DNA from: Thermasporomyces sp040195635
GTDB taxonomy: Bacteria > Actinomycetota > Actinomycetes > Propionibacteriales > Actinopolymorphaceae
Assembly (NCBI RefSeq): GCF_040195635.1
Contig: NZ_JBEFTX010000003.1
Span: forward strand, 372,001 to 436,000
Direction: 5' to 3'
Length of the DNA stretch: 64,000 nucleotides
A model generated the notes under the pieces. That model saw only the letters and a program-made list of their open reading frames with translations, searched no databases and had not been told where the DNA came from. This document shows positions 56,611 through 64,000 of this stretch, one piece after another; positions within the stretch are counted from its first letter, which is position 1, and the number at the start of each line of letters is the position of its first letter. Both the position numbers and the translations under genes were made by a program.

Positions 56611-57114
56611 ATGCGTGGGATGGGCCTGATCGTGGTACTCATCTCCGTCCTGTCGCTCACGGGGTGTAGCGGCGATCCGGAGCCTGCTCGATCCGGTGCG
56701 GCCACTCCGAAGCCGGCGAAGGCGACCCCAACCCTGCAGATCGGCAGCAAGGCTGAACTCGCCGGCGTGCGGGCCAACTATCACGGCACGAAGGACATCA
56801 CTGGTGCGCGCAAGGTCAGCATCGAGATCGAGGACAACTACTTCTCTCCGACGGTGATCAAGGGAACGCCGGGGCAGCGCATCGTGGTGTCTTTGGAAAA
56901 TGAGAGCCAGTCGCCGCATACCTTCACGATCGCTGGTACGTACATCGACATGCAGATCCAACCCGGTGGGATCTCGGAGGTGCCGGTGAGGTTGCCGAAG
57001 TCGGGAAACCTGTCGTTCTTCTGTACCTTCCAGAAGAAGAACGGCATGGCGGGTGTGTTCAATGCGTCCGGGCCGATCGACAAGCCCGGACCCAAGGCGA
57101 CGGCGAGGCGTTAG
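56611..57114 (+). CDS. Cupredoxin-like lipoprotein
   Basis: A 167-residue lipoprotein. The signal peptide ends in LTGC near residue 19. The mature domain from about 70 to 155 is a plastocyanin-like fold: VSIEIEDNYFSPTVIKGTPG, then SPHTFTI with the first copper histidine near 103, and FFCTFQKKNGMAGVF with cysteine 138 and methionine 146. The position where relatives have the second histidine (CxFH) is glutamine 141. Copper binding is therefore uncertain. The 192-bp upstream gap contains a duplicated ggcagaagtcat. It stands alone. Confidence 0.8.
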   Translation: MRGMGLIVVLISVLSLTGCSGDPEPARSGAATPKPAKATPTLQIGSKAELAGVRANYHGTKDITGARKVSIEIEDNYFSPTVIKGTPGQRIVVSLENESQSPHTFTIAGTYIDMQIQPGGISEVPVRLPKSGNLSFFCTFQKKNGMAGVFNASGPIDKPGPKATARR

Positions 57115-57154
57115 TAAGCTCGCCGCCCGTAGGTCATGGCGTCGGCTCACCGGG

Positions 57155-58105
57155 TCAGAAGATCGCGAGCGGATTGACCGGGGAGCCCGTCCCGCCAGGA
57201 ACCCGCAGGGGCGCCGCCACGAACAGGAACTCCCAGCGGTCCTCTCGCGCACACCTTTCGGCGAGCTCCTCGAAGTGCAGATAGTCCAACAGGTGGATCC
57301 CCATCGCGTTGATGGCGAGAACGTGCACGGGAAAGGCGACCCCTTCGGTCGTACTCGGTGCGGTGTCGCTGTTGGCGTCACACCCGAGCGCAGCGACCTC
57401 CCGCTCGGCCAGAAAGGTCACCGTTGCCGGATGCAAGCCGGCCTTGACACGCGTCGTGTCCCACGGTCCGAGCTCGTCAAGCCGGCGAGCATGCCCGGTG
57501 CGGACGAGCAGGATGTCCCCGGTGCCGACCCGCACCCGCTGCTCGTGTTCGGCGGCTTCGAGGTCCTTCCGGTAGACGTGCTGGCCGGGCTCGACCCACC
57601 GGCTGCCGCGCACCCTCGGGATGTCGAGCAGAACCCCGCGGCCCACCAGCCCTCCGGCGAGCATCGCGATCGAGGCGTGCTCGGCACCGTAGGTCGTCAC
57701 CGTCTCGGCAGGTACGCCACCGTAGAGCAGGCCGTCGAAGTCGACGTGGCACAAGGCATCGAGGTGGCTGTGCGTGTCATGGTGGTAGTCGAGGCCCACA
57801 TAGTCGGTGCCGAAGTGGACGGTGCCAGTGGCGTCGACGTCGCTCTCGCCGTCAGGTTCCGGTGTCGACGTCATGACGTGCACAGCCGGCGACGGATTCG
57901 CCGGGCCCCTGTGCGTGTCGAGGACCCGGCCGAGCGGCACCGTCACTCCCGTACGCACCAGTCGGGCGGCCGCCGCGACGCGGTCCGGGGTGAGATGACG
58001 CAGCGCCCCACGTTCGGACCGTTCGCCTGACCTGTCCCAGGCGGAGACGGCGGTGAAGAGCGTACGAAACTCACCGGCCGACAGGTGACTGGTCGTCTGT
58101 GCCAT
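57155..58105 (-). CDS. Cyclase-family protein (kynurenine formamidase-like)
   Basis: A 316-residue hydrolase of the cyclase family, which includes metal-dependent kynurenine formamidase and polyketide cyclases. The metal motif HxxTHxDxxxH is seen in YHHDTHSHLDALCHVDFDG, with ILLVRTGHARR and CDANSDTAPSTTEG following. Length is at the upper end of the family. The ATG at 58105 is chosen because homology begins shortly after. The substrate is not evident, and neighbours give no pathway. Confidence 0.83.
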   Translation of the reverse strand: MAQTTSHLSAGEFRTLFTAVSAWDRSGERSERGALRHLTPDRVAAAARLVRTGVTVPLGRVLDTHRGPANPSPAVHVMTSTPEPDGESDVDATGTVHFGTDYVGLDYHHDTHSHLDALCHVDFDGLLYGGVPAETVTTYGAEHASIAMLAGGLVGRGVLLDIPRVRGSRWVEPGQHVYRKDLEAAEHEQRVRVGTGDILLVRTGHARRLDELGPWDTTRVKAGLHPATVTFLAEREVAALGCDANSDTAPSTTEGVAFPVHVLAINAMGIHLLDYLHFEELAERCAREDRWEFLFVAAPLRVPGGTGSPVNPLAIF

Positions 58106-58161
58106 GGTGATCGCCTGCCCGCTGGCGGCACTGCTGTCGGACCGCTTCCTCGCCGGGCACG

Positions 58162-58668
58162 CTAGCCCTGCTCGGCGTTGGCGGCCGCGAGCTGCTTGTC
58201 GAGCTCCCGACCTTCGAGGTCGACCTCTTTCTCGACCAGCCGCTCGGCCCGGGTGAGAGCCTTGTCGAGCTTCTCCGCGAGCCGGTCCCGTCCGATGACG
58301 ATCAACGCGGCCTCGCCGGTGTCGAGGGTCTCGCCGAGCTCCCGGACATCCTTGCGTGACATGCCGTGCGCGAAGTGCCCGACGAGGCCACCCGCGACGC
58401 CGCCGACGAACGCGGTGCCGACGATCGACGGCGGGAACAGGATCCCGAGTACCGCGCCGACACCGACGCCCGTCCAGGTGCCTCGACGGGTCGGCGTCTC
58501 GACCTTGTGGACATGGACGTCCCCGTCGTGCCGGTCGACCACGGCAGCGTCGTACGTCCCGATCGCGCCCTCCCGGTGCAGGGTCTTCACCGCCTGCAGG
58601 TCGGCCTCGGCATCGGCTTCGTTCGCGTACGTACCGAGATAGACGAATACGTCGTGGCTCTTCGCCAT
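58162..58668 (-). CDS. DUF1269-like protein
   Basis: A 168-residue protein with an N-terminal alpha-beta part (DVFVYLGTYANEADAEADLQ), a Gly-rich hydrophobic middle (GVGVGAVLGILFPPSIVGTA and GGVAGGLVGHFAHG) and a helical charged C-terminus that may form a coiled coil (LVEKEVDLEGRELDKQLA). DUF1269 proteins share this order and are thought to be membrane-linked, without a known role. GGGGGA precedes the ATG at 58668. Confidence 0.8.
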   Translation of the reverse strand: MAKSHDVFVYLGTYANEADAEADLQAVKTLHREGAIGTYDAAVVDRHDGDVHVHKVETPTRRGTWTGVGVGAVLGILFPPSIVGTAFVGGVAGGLVGHFAHGMSRKDVRELGETLDTGEAALIVIGRDRLAEKLDKALTRAERLVEKEVDLEGRELDKQLAAANAEQG

Positions 58669-58831
58669 CACATTCCCCCAACATCTGGTCGGACATTTTC
58701 CGCCGCACTCTCACCATCCCGCCGCCGCACCCGCGGTCCCCTCACCCGGGCCGGGTGAAGTCGGGCATGACGTGTGCGCGCCGCAAGCCCCGTCGATGGG
58801 TACGGGTCGGGTGGCAACGGGAGGAGAGCTG

Positions 58832-61162
58832 ATGACCGCGCTCGGGCGTGTGCTCGTGGGCCCTCGGCGGCACGCGGTCGGCCGTGCCCTGCGTGGCGCG
58901 ATCGTCATTCCCACGCTCTTCGCGTTCGCCCATGTGGTGATCGGCAACCGCCAGGTGGAGCTCTTCGCGGCATTCGGTGCGTTCGCGCTGTTGGTCATGG
59001 TCGAGTTCTCCGGCCGGCGGAGTACGCAGGTGGTGGCGTACGCCGCGCTGGCGCTGACCGGTGCCGTCATGATCGCGATCGGGACACTGTGCTCCGGGAA
59101 TCCCTGGGTCGCGGCGTCGGTGACCACGGTCGTCGGCTTCCTCGTGCTCTATTCCGGTGTGGTCAACGGCTACTTCGCGGCGGCCGGCAACGGAGCGGTG
59201 CTCACGCTCGTCCTTCCGGTCTCGCTGCCCGGCGGTGTCAGCGACCTGCCGGACCGGCTCGCGGGCTGGGGCCTGGCATGCGCGGTCGGAATTCCGGCCG
59301 CGATGTTCCTCCTGGCCGACCAGCCGACCGACCGGCTGCGGCTGGCGGTCGCCGATGCGTGCGTCGCCGTGGCGCGCCTGATCGAGGCGGCAGGGCTGGC
59401 GGGCCCGACGCGCCCGGCCGCACCCGGTGAGGCGCCGATGAAGCGGACGGCGGCCGGCACGATCGCGGAGATGCGGGACATCGCCGTCGGTACGCCGTTC
59501 CACCGGACCGGCGCCGCTGGCACGGACCGGGCGCTCGCCTGCCTGGTCAACGAGATCGACTGGTTGCTCACCCTCGTGCAGGCCGCGGCCGCGACCAGGG
59601 ACGACACACCCGCACCGGCGGCACAGGGGGAGAACCGCCGGGTCGGCGCCCAGGTCGTCGGCGTCCTCCAGGCGAGCGCGGACCGGTTACGTCGGGGGAA
59701 CGGCGTACCGGATATCGAGGCGTTGGAGCGCGCCCGCTCGCAGATGGCGCTCACGGTCCTTCGCCGGATCGACGAGACGTCGGTCGCGCGACCGGATCCG
59801 GAGGACAGGGCCCTGCTCGCGGCGATCGAGCCGGCGTTGCGCATGCGGGCGCTGGCGTTCGCCACGGCGGCGGTGGCGGTCAGTGCCCTCCGCGCCACCG
59901 GTGGCGCGGTCAGCGAGAGCGGTGTCGGGGGGAGTACGCCGGCGGACAGCGCCACACGCGAAGCAGTGGCGGGCGGTATCGAGGCGCGGCCTGTGCCGTC
60001 CGCCGCGTTGGTCGGACAACGGGCCCGTGAGGGCCTGACCGCGGCGGTGCGGAACTTCCGCCCGGACTCGCTGTGGTTCCGCAACTGCGCCCGGGGCGCC
60101 GTCGGGCTCGGCGTCGCCGTCCTGGTCGCCCACCTGGCCCACCTGCAGCACGGCTTCTGGGTCGTGCTCGCCACGTTGGCGGTGTTGCGGTCGAACGCCT
60201 TGCGGACCAGCTCGACGGTCGTCCGGGCGGTCGCCGGGACGGTCGTCGGCGTCGTGGCGGGCGGCGCCCTGATGGTGGCCATCGGATCGCACCAGGTGGT
60301 CCTGTGGGCGATCTTTCCGGTGGCGGTGTTCTTCGCGAGCTATGCGGCCGGACGGCTGTCGTTCGGTGCCGGGCAGGCGGCGTTCTCGCTCATGGTGCTC
60401 ATCCTGTTCAACCTGATCGTGCCGACCGGCTGGCAGGTGGGCCTGGTCCGGCTCGAGGACATCGCCGTCGGCTCGGCGATCAGCCTGCTGGTCGGGATTC
60501 TCCTGTGGCCCCGAGGGGTCACGACCGTGCTGACCCACGACCTGTCCGCGGCGTACCGTTCGGCGATCGCCTACGTCACCGCATCCGTACGCCGGATCGC
60601 GGGCGTGCCGGGAGCCGAGCCGCTGGCCGCGTTCGCCCACCCGGCCATCGACGCGGGCCGCCGCCTGGACGAGGCGTTCGGCCACTATCTGACCGACTGG
60701 GGTGCGCGGCCGATCCCGGTGGCGGACGTGGGCGCGCTGGTGGCGGGTGCGAACCAACTCCGGTTGGCGGGCCACTCCCTGCATCACCTGGCCGGAGCCG
60801 TTGACCACCGGGCCGATGCGTTCGGTGCGCGGGATCCGGCGATGGTGTCCTACGCCGAAGGGATCGAGGCGTGGTACGAGGACCTCTGCGGCGCGCTGAC
60901 CAGCGACGGCTCCATACCGCCACCGGCACCTGTCGATCCCGCCGACGAGACCCATCGGCTGGCCTGCCTGCGTCAGGCGGCGGCCGAGGGCAGGCAGTCA
61001 CCTGCCGGCCATCGGCTGCAGCTGCTCTGGATCCATCAGGTGCTGGACGAGCTTCGGCAGCTGGAGGCGAAGCTCGCCGAGCCGGCGGCGCGGGTGCGTC
61101 AGGCAGCCCGTCGCGGCGGCCGGTCTCAGGTGCTGCCGCGCGGTTTCAGGTCCTCGTCGTGA
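58832..61162 (+). CDS. FUSC-family inner membrane protein
   Basis: A 776-residue protein with two membrane blocks, about residues 20-160 and 420-560, each of five or six helices, and soluble parts after each. The second block contains FWVVLATLAVLRSNALRTSS and the fusaric-acid-resistance-like FASYAAGRLSFGAGQAAFSL. FUSC/YccS/AaeB proteins are linked to efflux of aromatic acids. GGAGGAG precedes the ATG at 58832. Its 3' end overlaps the convergent cydB by 37 bp. Confidence 0.85.
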   Translation: MTALGRVLVGPRRHAVGRALRGAIVIPTLFAFAHVVIGNRQVELFAAFGAFALLVMVEFSGRRSTQVVAYAALALTGAVMIAIGTLCSGNPWVAASVTTVVGFLVLYSGVVNGYFAAAGNGAVLTLVLPVSLPGGVSDLPDRLAGWGLACAVGIPAAMFLLADQPTDRLRLAVADACVAVARLIEAAGLAGPTRPAAPGEAPMKRTAAGTIAEMRDIAVGTPFHRTGAAGTDRALACLVNEIDWLLTLVQAAAATRDDTPAPAAQGENRRVGAQVVGVLQASADRLRRGNGVPDIEALERARSQMALTVLRRIDETSVARPDPEDRALLAAIEPALRMRALAFATAAVAVSALRATGGAVSESGVGGSTPADSATREAVAGGIEARPVPSAALVGQRAREGLTAAVRNFRPDSLWFRNCARGAVGLGVAVLVAHLAHLQHGFWVVLATLAVLRSNALRTSSTVVRAVAGTVVGVVAGGALMVAIGSHQVVLWAIFPVAVFFASYAAGRLSFGAGQAAFSLMVLILFNLIVPTGWQVGLVRLEDIAVGSAISLLVGILLWPRGVTTVLTHDLSAAYRSAIAYVTASVRRIAGVPGAEPLAAFAHPAIDAGRRLDEAFGHYLTDWGARPIPVADVGALVAGANQLRLAGHSLHHLAGAVDHRADAFGARDPAMVSYAEGIEAWYEDLCGALTSDGSIPPPAPVDPADETHRLACLRQAAAEGRQSPAGHRLQLLWIHQVLDELRQLEAKLAEPAARVRQAARRGGRSQVLPRGFRSSS

Positions 61163-62166
61163 TCGGCCTCCAGCGCACCCATGGCGTCCAGCCGGTAGAG
61201 CAGGACGAGCGGTGGGATGACGAGGATGGCCGCGACCACGACGACGAGCACCAGCCAGTTCAGTGAACTGCTGGGCGCGGCGCCCTGCTCGATGGTCAGC
61301 GAGGTCGGAAGGATGTACGGATGCTGGGCGACGCCCCACGCGAACACGGTCGCGCCGACCGCGCCGACCGCCGTCACCCGGGGGATCCGGGGGATGCCGC
61401 GGCCGACGAGAACGGCCGTGAGGACCGTGAGGACCGGTATCCCGAGGGTGAAGAGCAGCGCCCCACCACTCCACAGCCCGGCGAAGAGGCGGGGTGTGTC
61501 GAACCGCACCACGGCGAGAGCCGCCGCACCGACCACCATGAAGGCGCCCGCCGCCACGACGGAGCGGCGGCGGAAGTACGTCACCAGGTCCGGTGCGCCG
61601 AACCGGCCCGCGTCGCCGGTCAGGAACACCGCCGCGATGAATGCGGTGGCGGCGAGCGACACGAGACCGAACGCGACGGACGTGGGATTGAGCCAGCTCG
61701 ACACGATCGTGGCGTCACGGCTGCCCAGCGGGACCCGCCCGGACGCGATCGCGCCGAGTGCGGCCGCGAAGAAGAAGGGCGTCAGGATCGAGGAGACGCC
61801 GAACAACGCGGTGAAGCGGAGCCGGCTCCTCGGGTGCCGGGTCGGCTTGCGGAACGCGAAGCCGACACCCCGCAGGATGAGTCCGAGAATGGCGAGCGTG
61901 AGCGGGATCCATGCCGCGGAGAACACCGCCGCGAAGACCTGGGGAAAGCCGGTCCACGTGATGACGAGGACGAAGACCAGCCAGACGTTGTTGACCTCCC
62001 AGACCGGGGCCATCGCGTAGTCGATGAGCCGCCGGGGGCGGTCGCCGCGCTCGACGCCGCCGGCCGCGAGATCCCACATGCCCGCGCCGTAGTCGGTACC
62101 GCCGCCGCAGGAGTACGCCGCCACACCCAGGAGCAGGACGAGGGCGACAATGGTGGCGGCCGTCAT
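61126..62166 (-). CDS. cydB: Cytochrome bd oxidase subunit II
   Basis: A 346-residue membrane protein of about eight to nine helices. YSCGGGTDYGAGMWDLAAGG, APVWEVNNVWLVFVLVITWT and FRKPTRHPRSRL fit CydB. It stabilises the oxygen-reducing subunit I and has no haem ligands of its own. The ATG overlaps the cydA stop (TGATG). The gene ends inside the 3' end of the FUSC gene on the other strand. No cydX or cydDC is visible in the window. Confidence 0.9.
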   Translation of the reverse strand: MTAATIVALVLLLGVAAYSCGGGTDYGAGMWDLAAGGVERGDRPRRLIDYAMAPVWEVNNVWLVFVLVITWTGFPQVFAAVFSAAWIPLTLAILGLILRGVGFAFRKPTRHPRSRLRFTALFGVSSILTPFFFAAALGAIASGRVPLGSRDATIVSSWLNPTSVAFGLVSLAATAFIAAVFLTGDAGRFGAPDLVTYFRRRSVVAAGAFMVVGAAALAVVRFDTPRLFAGLWSGGALLFTLGIPVLTVLTAVLVGRGIPRIPRVTAVGAVGATVFAWGVAQHPYILPTSLTIEQGAAPSSSLNWLVLVVVVAAILVIPPLVLLYRLDAMGALEADHDEDLKPRGST

Positions 62167-63686
62167 CACGGGGTCCCGTCCCGATCCTCGTCGTCGCGCT
62201 GCGGGGGACCTTCAGCTGAATCCGGCGGCGGAGTGTTTCCAGTCGTGGTTCCCGCCTCCGACGGCGGGCGCTTCTCGGCTTCGGGCGCTTCCCGCACGGC
62301 GGCCTCCGCGTCGGCCAGCTGCCAGCGCAGCCGAAGCCGCAACAGCAGCCGGATGAACGCCGTCGCGATGAGGACGTAGAGGACGACGATGACGGCGAAG
62401 GTCGTCCAGATCGTCGCGGGTCCCACGCTGCGGGTCACCGCCTCGGACACCCGCATGAATCCGTACACGATCCATGGTTGGCGGCCCACCTCGGTCGTGA
62501 TCCAGCCGAACTCGATGGCGAGGATGGCCGCCAGCCCGGACAGGGCGGTGCACCGGAAGAACCACCGCGACCGTGGCAGGTCGCGATGCCGCCACCAGGC
62601 AAGGGCGTACCACGCCGAGAGTCCGAACAGCAGGGTGCCGAGGATCACCATGAGGTCGAACGACGTGTGGACGAGCGTCGCGAGCTCAGGTGACGGGCGG
62701 TTGTTCACCGGTACCGACGCCAACCCCTGGACACGGGTGTCGGGGCTGAACCCGGCGAGCATCGAGTCGAGCCACGGAATCGGGATGCCGCCGGAGACGG
62801 TGCCGTCGGCGTTGAGCCGGCCGAAGATGTACTCCGGCACCCGCGTGTCGGTTCTCCAGACCAGCTCCATGGCGGCGAACTTCACCGGCTGCTCACGGAA
62901 GACGGCGCGGGCGATGATATCGCCGACGATGAGCTGGATCGGCGTGGCGATCGCCGCCACCGTGAAGGGCACGGTGATGCCGAGCTTGTGATAGCGGTCC
63001 CGGCGCCCGCGCAGCCAACCCACCGCATAGATGCTGGCGACACCGAAACCGGCGGCCATGTACGCGGCGAGGATGAAGTGCCAGTACTGCGGGCCGAGCA
63101 GGGGCGTGAAGAGAACCCGCCGGATGTCGATCGCGCTCGGGTTCCCGCTGGCGTCGAGGGTGAATCCGCGCGGTGAGTTCATCCAGGCGTTCGCCGCGAG
63201 GATCCCGAACGCACCGAGCAGGGCGACGGCCGGCAGCGGCAGGCCGACGAGGAAGTGTGTCCACGGTTTGAGGCGTCGCCAACCGTAGAGATAGATGCTG
63301 ATGAGGATCGCTTCCAGGAAGAACGCCCAGGCCTCGATGCCGAAGCCGCTGCCGAAGACTCCGCCCCAACGGCCCATGAGACCTGGCCAGAGCAGGCCGA
63401 ACTCGAACGAGAGGATCGTGCCGGACACGACCCCCACCGCGAACTGGATCGCCATCACCACCGACCATCGGCGGGCGAGCTTCAACGCCACCTCGTCCTT
63501 CTTCCGCAGGCCACGCCAGTTCATGACCAGGGTGATGAACGGCAGTGCGACGCCGAGCGGCACCAGGATGATGTGCGTCATCAGGGTGAACGCCATCTGG
63601 AGGCGGGCCGGCAGCGTCTGCGGCGGAGGCTGGGCGAGCAGCAGGTCCGCCGCGACGGTCATCGCCTGAGGCGCGATGTCGATCAC
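62166..63686 (-). CDS. cydA: Cytochrome bd oxidase subunit I
   Basis: A 506-residue quinol oxidase subunit that reduces oxygen to water. Haem ligands are expected in FTLMTHIILVPLG and GPQYWHFILAAYMAAGF; EVGRQPWIVYG is the conserved GRQPW motif near the quinol site. The Q-loop is short, as in the cyanide-insensitive type. About 40 residues of polar tail follow the last helix. The GTG overlaps the stop of the upstream NDH-2 gene (GTGA). Confidence 0.93.
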   Translation of the reverse strand: MIDIAPQAMTVAADLLLAQPPPQTLPARLQMAFTLMTHIILVPLGVALPFITLVMNWRGLRKKDEVALKLARRWSVVMAIQFAVGVVSGTILSFEFGLLWPGLMGRWGGVFGSGFGIEAWAFFLEAILISIYLYGWRRLKPWTHFLVGLPLPAVALLGAFGILAANAWMNSPRGFTLDASGNPSAIDIRRVLFTPLLGPQYWHFILAAYMAAGFGVASIYAVGWLRGRRDRYHKLGITVPFTVAAIATPIQLIVGDIIARAVFREQPVKFAAMELVWRTDTRVPEYIFGRLNADGTVSGGIPIPWLDSMLAGFSPDTRVQGLASVPVNNRPSPELATLVHTSFDLMVILGTLLFGLSAWYALAWWRHRDLPRSRWFFRCTALSGLAAILAIEFGWITTEVGRQPWIVYGFMRVSEAVTRSVGPATIWTTFAVIVVLYVLIATAFIRLLLRLRLRWQLADAEAAVREAPEAEKRPPSEAGTTTGNTPPPDSAEGPPQRDDEDRDGTP

Positions 63687-64000
63687 GGGTGTTCCCCTGG
63701 CGGCCGTGGTGGTGCGGCTGGCGCCGGGGGCGCTGGTGACCCCGGACGCTCGGGCGACCCTGGAGCCGTCGGGGCGTAGATCTCGCGGGCCGCTTCGAGC
63801 TGGCGGGTCGTGAACGCACGCTCGCGGCGTGCCTCCGAGGTGAACGCGACGAGCCAGCTGAGGACGGCACCCACCCGGTTGCGGTAGCCGGTGAGGAACG
63901 CGATGTGCAGCAGCAACCAGCCGAGCCAGCCGAGGAACCCGCTGATGCGGAGGGATCCCACGGACATGACGGCACGTCCGCGCGCGATGTAGGCGGCTGA
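63683..64000 (-). CDS. Type II NADH dehydrogenase, C-terminal part (partial)
   Basis: The gene enters from the right edge, so 105 C-terminal residues are visible. AAYIARGRAVMSVGSLRISG and FLGWLGWLLLHIAFLTGYRN form the membrane-associating end of the NDH-2 family, which oxidises NADH with FAD and reduces quinone without pumping protons. A Pro-rich tail (PTAPGSPERPGSPAPPAPAA) follows. The stop overlaps the cydA start, so NDH-2 and bd oxidase are co-translated. An internal ATG at 63967 is not the start. Confidence 0.85.
   Translation of the reverse strand, partial: SAAYIARGRAVMSVGSLRISGFLGWLGWLLLHIAFLTGYRNRVGAVLSWLVAFTSEARRERAFTTRQLEAAREIYAPTAPGSPERPGSPAPPAPAAPPRPPGEHP

Overview
The window is high-GC DNA with GC-rich third codon positions, GTG and TTG starts, and many start/stop overlaps of the ATGA or GTGA type. 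Together with a DUF222/HNH gene, a DUF6131-type peptide, an IdeR-type iron box and red-type RuBisCO genes, this points to a high-GC actinomycete, possibly near Nocardioides, Kribbella or Pseudonocardia. I cannot fix the genus from this sequence. No rRNA, tRNA, CRISPR array, intact insertion sequence or prophage was seen.

Positions 1-6.9 kb hold the end of an AraC regulator, a hemerythrin-like protein, a VOC protein coupled to a tandem RidA protein, a frameshifted membrane protein gene, a DUF222/HNH protein with a leaderless promoter, and a NarL-type two-component pair. Positions 7.1-12.8 kb carry Calvin-cycle genes: phosphoribulokinase, and facing it the operon rbcL-rbcS-cbbX, with a repeat-bearing SDR protein between. 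A short reading frame that ends inside the rbcL start codon is new to me. Positions 12.9-23.7 kb carry a decayed DUF559 gene beside a long palindrome, a GH36 alpha-galactosidase coupled to an enolase-superfamily enzyme, an aminotransferase coupled to a FAD/Fe-S 2-hydroxyacid dehydrogenase (a plausible glycolate-to-glycine salvage step for RuBisCO side products), a MatC-like carrier and a methyltransferase.

Positions 23.8-36.5 kb hold a stress cluster (Hsp20 and two CBS-pair proteins), a YdeP/CbbBc-type molybdopterin oxidoreductase overlapping a WYL regulator, a Fpg/Nei DNA glycosylase, a flavin reductase, a FAD monooxygenase, and a siderophore ABC transporter behind an iron box. Positions 36.5-52.9 kb form an aromatic catabolic island. 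The leftward operon pcaI-J-F-H-G-B-C-R degrades protocatechuate. The rightward genes encode an ABC importer, a benzoylformate decarboxylase, an aldehyde dehydrogenase and PobA, which would convert 4-hydroxybenzoylformate through 4-hydroxybenzaldehyde and 4-hydroxybenzoate to protocatechuate. The two operons start from mirror-image promoters with the same elements: TTGACG, 18 bases, TACGTTC, then paired GTTC-N7-GAAC boxes 19 bp apart. A toxin-antitoxin-like pair with a frameshifted toxin lies between them. pcaD is not in the window.

Positions 53-64 kb carry a secreted propeller-like protein, a DUF1232 protein, a Zur-like box before a small reading frame and an MFS exporter, a cupredoxin lipoprotein lacking one expected copper ligand, a cyclase-family protein, a DUF1269-like protein, a FUSC-family protein, and a respiratory operon of NDH-2, CydA and CydB. 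Short perfect tandem repeats are frequent, several of them at the ends of genes.
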